Source: JBEKJU01 sp050011095
GTDB taxonomy: Bacteria; Desulfobacterota; Syntrophorhabdia; Syntrophorhabdales; WCHB1-27
Length of the DNA: 27,451 nt
Direction: 5' to 3'
Assembly (NCBI GenBank): GCA_050011095.1
Contig: JBEKJU010000025.1
Coordinates: 1 to 27,451 of the forward strand
The translations under genes were made by a program, and so were the position numbers. Shown piece by piece: positions 22,304 through 27,451 of the stretch. The notes beneath the pieces were generated by a model. The model worked only from the letters and a program-made list of their open reading frames with translations, ran no database searches and was not told the origin of the DNA. Numbering within the stretch: the stretch's first letter is position 1; each line of letters starts with the position of its first letter.

Positions 22304-23443
22304 ATGTTCGCGGAAGAGGGGACGAAGACCGTGAGAACGTCCGTATGGATCGACCTCGGAACACTTGAGGAGAACTATCGGGCGATTCGCCGCCTTACGG
22401 GGCCGGATGTGTCGAATTTGTGCATAATCAAGGGTGATGCGTACGGCCATGGGGCGGCGGAGGTGGGACGACGGCTGGAATCCGCCGGTGCGACGTATTT
22501 CGGCGTTGCGGACATCGACGAGGGAAGGGAACTTCGGATGCGGGGAATACGCGTCCCGATCCTCGTTTTGGGCGGGGTCATGCCCTGGGAGGAGTTTGAA
22601 TCCTTCGTCGAGTACGACCTCACGCCCGCGGTCACGAATTTCGACATGCTGGAGAGGGCCGCGGCGTTCGCCGCGACAGGTGCAAGAAGGCCCCTGAAGA
22701 TACACGTGAAGATCGACACGGGCATGGGGAGGCTCGGTTTCGGGTGCGATGAGCTGGACACCCTGGTGGCCAGGCTGAGGACGCTGCGGGACGTCGAGAT
22801 TGAGGGCGTGATGAGCCATTTTTCTGCCTCGGAGACGAGGGACGACCACGGCCTCAGGCAGGTGGCCCGTTTCAATGGCGTGGTGGCGCGCCTCAGAGAG
22901 AACGGGATAGAGCCGCGATTCGCGCACATGGCGAACAGCGCAGGCCTGCTGAACTACCCGGAGGCCCATTTTACCATGGTGAGGCCGGGACTGATGCTCT
23001 ACGGCTGCTATCCCGACAGCTCGCTTCATGGACGGCTCATGCTGAGACCCGTCATGAGGTGGACCTCCCGCGTCTCCTCCCTGCGGGCCTTCACGGCCGG
23101 CTCGGCCCTCAGTTATGGCGGCACCTACGTGACGCAAAGGGAGACGAGGGTGGCCTATGTGCCCGTGGGTTACGCGGACGGCTATCCGAGGGCCCTGTCT
23201 AACCGCGGCGCCGTGGTGATCGCGGGCAATAGGTGCCCCATCGTCGGAAGGGTCTGCATGGACTGGCTCTTTGTCGACGTCACCGGTCTTCCCGATGTGG
23301 CACCCGGTGACGAGGTGGTGCTTCTCGGCGGCACGGCAGGCGAGGCCATCACGGCCGAGGAGATAGCGGAAAAGGTCGGGACAATTCCTTACGAGGTCCT
23401 CTGTGGTGTATCGAAGCGTATAACGAGGCGTCATGTCTTCTAG
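22304..23443 (+). CDS. alr: alanine racemase
   Basis: This fold-type III PLP enzyme interconverts L- and D-alanine for peptidoglycan. The PLP lysine is Lys43 in IIKGDAYGHG (usual KADAYGHG, so Ala is Gly here). The catalytic tyrosine is Tyr271 in ALSYGGTYV. HVKIDTGMGRLGF and MVRPGLMLYG are also present. I chose ATG 22304 (379 aa) because AGGAAAGG is well placed. An in-frame GTG at 22286 (385 aa) with GGGAGG only 2 nt away, and a later GTG near 22331, are alternatives. A degraded gene follows its stop. Confidence 0.94.
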   Translation: MFAEEGTKTVRTSVWIDLGTLEENYRAIRRLTGPDVSNLCIIKGDAYGHGAAEVGRRLESAGATYFGVADIDEGRELRMRGIRVPILVLGGVMPWEEFESFVEYDLTPAVTNFDMLERAAAFAATGARRPLKIHVKIDTGMGRLGFGCDELDTLVARLRTLRDVEIEGVMSHFSASETRDDHGLRQVARFNGVVARLRENGIEPRFAHMANSAGLLNYPEAHFTMVRPGLMLYGCYPDSSLHGRLMLRPVMRWTSRVSSLRAFTAGSALSYGGTYVTQRETRVAYVPVGYADGYPRALSNRGAVVIAGNRCPIVGRVCMDWLFVDVTGLPDVAPGDEVVLLGGTAGEAITAEEIAEKVGTIPYEVLCGVSKRITRRHVF

Positions 23444-23502
23444 AGGGCACGCGCGGAGGTTTTTCATACCCGTGAAAACGTTTGTCTCCGAGTTCGGCGG
23501 TC

Positions 23503-24085
23503 ATGTGGCCCTTCTTTACGTACACGAAGACGCAGGGAGAGGACGGAGATAAAGGCCCCCTGGCCCATTTACTCCCATACGACGGTCAGGGAGAAGAACG
23601 TCGCGAGCGCCTGGCCTTTCTATTCCCACAGCGTGACCGGGAAGGATGAGGTGACCTACGTGGCCTGGCCCGTCTGCAAGAAGATCGAGCGATATCCGGG
23701 TGACAGGAAGTGGACGCAGGAGAGGGTGCTCCTCGTGGACAGGTACGAGCGGGATGACAGGGGCGCCTTTCTGAACGTCTGGCCGTTTTTTGAATACCGG
23801 GAGGAGGCGGAACGGCGAACCTCGTCTATGCCTCTAGGCGAAGGAGCACGAGGGGGACTACTGGAAAAGGCGGCTTGCCTTCCTCCTGAAGGTCAAGCGG
23901 GAGCCGGGGGCATGGGGTTTGAGGTCCTCTCGGGACTCTTCTGGGTCGACGCACGCAGGATAAAATTATTCTATATCCCGGTAAGCCTGGGTAGTGGTGG
24001 ACCGCAGGCGTCCGTCGGGGGCGATGACGCGGCCCAAAGCGATGACGCCGAGCCCACGACCGAACCGCGCGCAGGTGCGGAGTAG
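23503..24085 (+). pseudogene. frameshifted WPFY-repeat protein remnant
   Basis: Three frames must be joined to read a coherent protein. Frame one gives MWPFFTYTKTQGEDG (from 23503). Another gives WPIYSHTTVREKNVASAWPF, then YVAWPVCKKIERYPG and NVWPFFEYREEAE (about 23550-23810). A third gives HEGDYWKRRLAFLLKVK (23847-23897) and runs on to EPGAWG. The second frame then resumes as FEVLSGLFWVDARRIKLFYI (about 23918-23977). The recurring WP-aromatic-aromatic units match uncharacterised deltaproteobacterial proteins built from such repeats (from memory). The N-terminal part is missing. A 150-codon frame from GTG 23633 is open but is a mixture of real and shifted parts. Confidence 0.7.
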
Positions 24086-24102
24086 CGAGTCCGCGGAGGA
24101 AG

Positions 24103-25179
24103 GTGACTGTGGGCGGTGGAGGCAAGATAAGAGGGATACGGTTCAGGGGGGTCCAAAGGCCCCTCAGGACGACGTTTTCAACCGCCCTCGGTCAAAAGCG
24201 GCGCCTCCAAAGCATCCTGGTGAGAGTGGTGCTCGATGACGGTGTCTCGGGGGTGGGAGAGATCCCCACGAGTGCCGCCTTCGCCGACGAGACCCCCTCC
24301 GTGATCGCCCGCGTGCTCCGGGAGGCCGGACCGAGGCTCCTGGGAGCGCCCGTCGATGACTACGGGCGACTGATCGACGGGCTGCGGCGTGACTTCCCGC
24401 AGACCGTCATGACCATATCAGGCCTCGACGTAGCGCTTTTCCGGGCTTTTCTCGCCCGGCGGCAGATACCGGAGCACCGCTACTGGGGCGGGCACCTGGG
24501 GCGGCTCGAGACGGATATCACCCTGCCTTTCGTGACCGACAGGGAGGTGCTCGCGGCATGGATAGGCTTTGCCGCACGGAAGGGCTTCACGACCTACAAG
24601 TTGAAGGTAAGCGGCAACCTCGATCAGGATCGGGCGGTCCTCTCGTCCGTCCATGAGCTGCTCCATCTGCGGGTCGGCCGTTTTCACCTGCGCCTCGACG
24701 GCAATCAGGGCTATACGCAAAAGACCTTTCTCGCGTTTCTCGATTATATCCAAAAGGAGCGCTATGGGATCGAGCTATTCGAGCAGCCCCTCCGGAAGGA
24801 CGATTTTCACGGTCTCGCCTCCATAAAAGAGCGGTCTCCCCTTCCGATTATCCTCGACGAAACGATCCTTAGTGCCGCAGACGCCCGGAGGGCGATAGAT
24901 AACAACCTGGGAGACGGCATCAATATCAAGATAGCGAAGAGCGGCATAGGCGAATCAACGCGACTTCTGGAACTGGCCCGGAGCCACCGCATGAAGGTGA
25001 TGATCGGCTGCATGATCGAAACGATGGTCGGCCTCTCGGCGGCGGTCCAGCTTGCCGCGGGCGCCGGCTCCTTTGATTTCATCGACCTCGACGCGGTCTA
25101 TTTCTTATACGGGAAGAACGCCTATCCCGGGATCGAAAGGGAAGGCCCGGCATTTCTCGTCGATTCCGCCGACCAATGA
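24103..25179 (+). CDS. dipeptide epimerase (enolase superfamily)
   Basis: The 358-aa product is a member of the MR/MLE enolase group of the L-Ala-D/L-Glu epimerase type. Its capping domain (1-130) is followed by a barrel with the acid/base KLK (166-168), the metal ligands Asp199 and Glu227 (LRLDGNQG, FEQP) and Asp252 (LDET), and Lys276/Lys279 in NIKIAKSG. The late FIDLDAVYFL motif has the Asp-x-Asp that binds the dipeptide amino group in this family. A role in murein peptide recycling is likely, but dipeptide specificity varies. Two GTG starts are possible (24103, 24109); GGAGG at 24095-24099 suits the second slightly better. Confidence 0.85.
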   Translation: MTVGGGGKIRGIRFRGVQRPLRTTFSTALGQKRRLQSILVRVVLDDGVSGVGEIPTSAAFADETPSVIARVLREAGPRLLGAPVDDYGRLIDGLRRDFPQTVMTISGLDVALFRAFLARRQIPEHRYWGGHLGRLETDITLPFVTDREVLAAWIGFAARKGFTTYKLKVSGNLDQDRAVLSSVHELLHLRVGRFHLRLDGNQGYTQKTFLAFLDYIQKERYGIELFEQPLRKDDFHGLASIKERSPLPIILDETILSAADARRAIDNNLGDGINIKIAKSGIGESTRLLELARSHRMKVMIGCMIETMVGLSAAVQLAAGAGSFDFIDLDAVYFLYGKNAYPGIEREGPAFLVDSADQ

Positions 25180-25218
25180 TTCCTGCTTTTCCCGCAATTA
25201 CGACGTTCGGCAGCGTGC

Positions 25219-25232
25219 CCGCCTTATGGCGG
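25219..25232. other. small hairpin between convergent genes
   Basis: CCGCC-TTAT-GGCGG lies between the stops of the epimerase and the nitroreductase. No U-run follows closely on either strand, so termination is uncertain. Confidence 0.3.
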
Positions 25233-25243
25233 CGAGATATCCG

Positions 25244-25924
25244 TTATCCCGCTTTTTTTGGATGCCCGACCGACTGGGACAGGGTGATCGTCTGATCGGG
25301 ACGCAGTTTCATCGCACGGGCGAGGGCCGGCCTGTCTATCATTGCCCGTACTACGGTCGCAAGCCCTTCCGCGGCGCAGAAGAGGTAGACGTTCTCCACG
25401 ATGACACCGGTATCGGCCCCCATCCAGAGGAGTCTCTGCTCTGCGGAAGACTCATCCATCTTAGCGGTGTCGGCGACGTAGACAAGATTGACGGCCGCCT
25501 GCTTCACGAAGGGCTGCATCCCGGTGAGGCCGCGTATATCTTCCGTCGCGATTGGTTTCAGGAGGCTCCCTTTCGCATCGTAGAGATAAAGGCCATCCGG
25601 GGCTGCAACGTAGATGTCGATCTCCTGGCGGTTACGGGCAGAGGGCGCCGTCCGTTTCCCATCCGGACGATTGATACCGAACGCTGCCCACAGCAGCCGC
25701 GAAAGGACAGGGACGGATAAGGGCTCCGGGGAGAATTCGCGCGATGATCCTCTCTTCTCCAGGAGGTTCATTACGACATTGCCGCTCGTGCCTTGCGGCC
25801 TCGCAAGGGGAATGGACTTCAGTTCCTTTGCATGGGCGGCACCGGACAACGCATGGCCGGCCGAAAGAATTGCCCCGGCGGTTGCCGACGCCTTCAAAAA
25901 ATCTCTTCGGCTCATGATCTTCAT
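25244..25924 (-). CDS. Tat-exported SagB/nitroreductase-like flavoprotein
   Basis: The start ATG at 25924 follows a textbook AAGGAGG 8 nt upstream; the frame is open further up but without a ribosome site. The 226-aa product begins with a twin-arginine signal (SRRDFLKA, then a hydrophobic stretch to GAAHA, cleavage after about Ala32). The mature part is nitroreductase-like: a KRGSSREFSPEPLSVPVLSR FMN/substrate segment, LLWAAFGINR, SARNRQEIDIYV and a C-terminal GADTGVIVENVYLFCAAEGL helix. This is the SagB/ThcOx-type branch used alone in many anaerobes. It is probably a periplasmic FMN enzyme of unknown substrate. It has its own promoter. Confidence 0.82.
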   Translation of the reverse strand: MKIMSRRDFLKASATAGAILSAGHALSGAAHAKELKSIPLARPQGTSGNVVMNLLEKRGSSREFSPEPLSVPVLSRLLWAAFGINRPDGKRTAPSARNRQEIDIYVAAPDGLYLYDAKGSLLKPIATEDIRGLTGMQPFVKQAAVNLVYVADTAKMDESSAEQRLLWMGADTGVIVENVYLFCAAEGLATVVRAMIDRPALARAMKLRPDQTITLSQSVGHPKKAG

Positions 25925-25974
25925 GGACGGTTCCTCCTTATGTATCATGAGATTGTTGGGGTATTTATATTCCG

Positions 25975-26003
25975 ATGATAGCACAGGCGAGGCAAGGTCT
26001 CAA
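25975..26003 (-). promoter_or_regulatory. candidate promoter of the nitroreductase gene
   Basis: On the minus strand TTGAGA (25998-26003) and TATCAT (25975-25980) are spaced by 17 nt. The -10 is 50 nt before the ATG. Confidence 0.5.
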
Positions 26004-26228
26004 GAAAACAACTACGCTGGGTGAGGGTCGCCCTATGGGAAAAATGGCCGCCCCCCCTCTGGTCGCGGGCTGATCCAAATGATATCCTCTTTGCCATGCA
26101 TGTACACCTTGAGCCGGAGAGGCAGAAATATATAGTGGCGGCTGAGATGTCGAGTACGGCATATCGAGCCGGGCACCGGCCCGGCCCGGCGGGTGGTTCG
26201 GGAGACCGGGCGGCGTGAGGCATCAACC
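26004..26228 (+). other. leader region of nfo
   Basis: Together with the nitroreductase promoter, the 304-nt gap 25925-26228 holds no convincing gene. A possible nfo promoter is TTGAGC (26109-26114) and TATAGT (26131-26136), spacing 16 nt. GCCGG-GCA-CCGGC (26168-26180) forms a small hairpin in the presumed leader; the same 13-mer also occurs near 18159. Confidence 0.35.
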
Positions 26229-27062
26229 GTGAAGATAGGCCTTCACCTTCCCATTTCGAAGGGTCTTGCATATACCCATCGCCGGGCCATGCACCTCGGC
26301 TGTGAGGTGGTTCAGATATTTGTGAAGAACCCAAGGTCGTGGGCCGAAAAGTCCTGGAGCGAAGCCGACCGCGACGCCTTCGGACGGTTCTTCCGCGATC
26401 TGCCCGTGGTCGCGCACCTCTCTTACCTCCCGAATATTGCGCGATCCGATGAAGAGCCGAGGAACCTCGCGGGTCTCTTGCACGAGGCGAGGCTTTGCGC
26501 CGAGGTGGGAATAGGGGCAATGGTCGTCCACTGCGGGTCGAGAAAGGACGTCGAAAAGGGCATAGAGAGTGTTGCCCGCAGCGTCGGGCAGGTCCTTGCC
26601 GCATTTCCCCTTTCCGTGCTTCTTGAAAATGCGGCCGGTCAGGGCACTGCCATCGGAAAGAACCTGTCGGAGTTGATCGCCGTGCGGGGGCGCGTGCAGG
26701 ACGCCGAAAGGATCGGATTTTGCCTCGACACGGCGCATCTCTTCGAGGCGGGTTACGACGTGCGGTCTTCCGCTGTCTGGGATGAGATTATCGGCGAGAT
26801 GGAAGGCCGCTCGGGACCGGGCTGCATAAGGTTCTTCCATCTCAACGATTCGAGAACGCCCCTGGCCAGCGCCGTGGACAGACACTGGCACATAGGGAAG
26901 GGGGAGATCGGCGCCGGATGTTTCCGCCTTCTTTTGGGTGATAAAAGACTTGCCCATCTTGGCGGTGTCATGGAGACCCCGAAGATGGGCAGGATGGACG
27001 AAGAGAATATGGCCGTTATGAGATCCCTATCTTCTCCTCTGATGCCTCGTCCTTCTTCTTAG
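26229..27062 (+). CDS. nfo: endonuclease IV (AP endonuclease)
   Basis: The start is GTG 26229 (KIGLHLPISKG), with GTGAGG upstream; the open frame reaches further but without similarity. The 277-aa TIM-barrel enzyme cleaves abasic sites in base-excision repair. All metal-ligand motifs are present: VAHLSYL, VVHCGS, LENAAG, GFCLDTAH, FFHLNDS, DRHWHIGKGEIG and METPK. The normal end is near DEENMAVMRSL. About ten further residues (SSPLMPRPSS) are encoded over the antisense 3' end of the small ribosomal gene, so the tail is probably incidental. Confidence 0.95.
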   Translation: MKIGLHLPISKGLAYTHRRAMHLGCEVVQIFVKNPRSWAEKSWSEADRDAFGRFFRDLPVVAHLSYLPNIARSDEEPRNLAGLLHEARLCAEVGIGAMVVHCGSRKDVEKGIESVARSVGQVLAAFPLSVLLENAAGQGTAIGKNLSELIAVRGRVQDAERIGFCLDTAHLFEAGYDVRSSAVWDEIIGEMEGRSGPGCIRFFHLNDSRTPLASAVDRHWHIGKGEIGAGCFRLLLGDKRLAHLGGVMETPKMGRMDEENMAVMRSLSSPLMPRPSS

Positions 27063-27119
27063 CTTCCTGTACTTATGCTTCCTCATTTTCTTCTTTCTCC
27101 ACTTGACGACACTACCCAT
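27027..27119 (-). CDS. bS22-like / AURKAIP1-COX24 domain ribosomal protein (30 aa)
   Basis: The minus strand encodes MGSVVKWRKKKMRKHKYRKL, continuing to RRRTRHQRRR and a TAG stop, 30 aa in all and almost entirely Lys/Arg. It matches the tiny AURKAIP1/COX24 (mS38-like) proteins, known as bS22 in mycobacterial ribosomes, whose usual form is MGSVIKKRRKRM...HRKLLRRTR. GAGGTGA lies just upstream of the ATG, and a TTGAAA/TATCTT promoter lies further up. It is too short for most gene finders. Its last 36 nt overlap the antisense 3' end of nfo. Confidence 0.85.
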   Translation of the reverse strand: MGSVVKWRKKKMRKHKYRKLRRRTRHQRRR

Positions 27120-27182
27120 CCTTCACCTCATTATTTAGTGGAAACCACTCCTTCGATGACCGGCTTGCGTCACAGGACCTAA

Positions 27183-27211
27183 AAGATAACCTTCATCGGC
27201 GTTTTTTTCAA
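27183..27211 (-). promoter_or_regulatory. candidate promoter of the bS22-like gene
   Basis: On the minus strand TTGAAA (27206-27211) and TATCTT (27183-27188) are spaced by 17 nt. A small AGTGG-TTT-CCACT hairpin lies between the promoter and the ribosome site. Confidence 0.5.
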
Positions 27212-27451
27212 GAATATAATGACGGGGACACCCAGCCTTCAGCGCGTAATGCTTCCCATACCCGCCACGTCCTGAAACGAGGCGGAGGGCCGTCTCCCGG
27301 ATCACCCGATTTTTCCTCGCGTTTCACGTGCAGGGCAAACGCATTTGGAAATCATCCACATATAGAGGCTAAGTAGCTTAAATACCTGATGATTTATATT
27401 TCTAGACTTCTATGGATAGGTGTGCTATCTACCTGACATCATTGATTTTAT
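27212..27451. other. non-coding end of window
   Basis: I see no gene here. The left part is GC-rich with a GCGTTT/AAACGC hairpin (27319-27342). The last 90 nt are AT-rich. A 56-codon minus-strand frame (27135-27305) overlaps the proposed promoter and has no recognisable product. Confidence 0.3.

Noticed and set aside
26021..26218. 65-codon plus-strand frame upstream of nfo
   Set aside because: Composition and start context are poor, it overlaps the putative nfo promoter, and no family is recognisable.
27135..27305. 56-codon minus-strand frame upstream of the bS22-like gene
   Set aside because: No recognisable similarity, weak start, and a good promoter for the next gene lies inside it.
1..27451. 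tRNA, rRNA, CRISPR array, prophage or transposase genes
   Set aside because: None were seen on reading both strands. The only mobile traces are the non-autonomous palindromic elements.

Overview
The window is GC-rich, densely coded bacterial chromosome. The gene content fits an anaerobic or syntrophic member of the former Deltaproteobacteria (Desulfobacterota). The pointers are a DapL-type lysine/cell-wall aminotransferase, a 2-hydroxyacyl-CoA dehydratase family protein, a four-cluster ferredoxin, a Pat-like synthetase/GNAT fusion and HemL/HemE/HemH/HemY tetrapyrrole synthesis. The lineage is an inference; there is no rRNA or tRNA here to confirm it.

Layout. 86-6156 (minus strand) is a tight operon hemE-hemH-hemY followed by a Pat-like protein whose acyl-CoA synthetase part has lost both expected histidines. 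6235-6333 is a palindromic element next to the rodA stop codon. 6334-11759 (minus) is the cell-elongation cluster mreB-mreC-mreD-mrdA(PBP2)-rodA. A divergent promoter region leads to a SurA/PpiD-like membrane-anchored chaperone (11886-13274). A hairpin-rich repeat follows (about 13287-13480). Next comes a run of five overlapping genes: tsaD, rsmA, an orphan HgdB-like Fe-S protein, a DUF4911-like small protein and tldD (13542-17882). An intrinsic terminator overlaps the tldD stop codon.

17892-19524 is an accessory stretch. It holds a small Cys-rich protein with an operator-like palindrome, a 160-bp MITE-like palindrome whose end supplies the stop codon of a 16-cysteine ferredoxin, and a 62-aa protein followed by a strongly structured RNA candidate (possibly 6S RNA). 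19525-25179 holds dapL (minus), hemL, alr, a frameshifted pseudogene of an aromatic WPFY-repeat protein, and a dipeptide epimerase. The end of the window has a Tat-exported SagB-like nitroreductase (minus), endonuclease IV, and a 30-codon gene for a bS22/AURKAIP1-COX24-like ribosomal protein that runs antisense into the 3' end of nfo.

Two themes recur: tetrapyrrole synthesis (hemL, hemE, hemH, hemY) and peptidoglycan/elongation (mre-mrd-rod, alr, dipeptide epimerase, and DapL for meso-DAP). The least explained parts are the HgdB-DUF4911-TldD segment, the structured RNA at 19304-19524, the palindromic elements, and several promoters whose -10 boxes sit only 10-16 nt from SD-less start codons. 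All promoter, RNA and repeat calls were made by eye.
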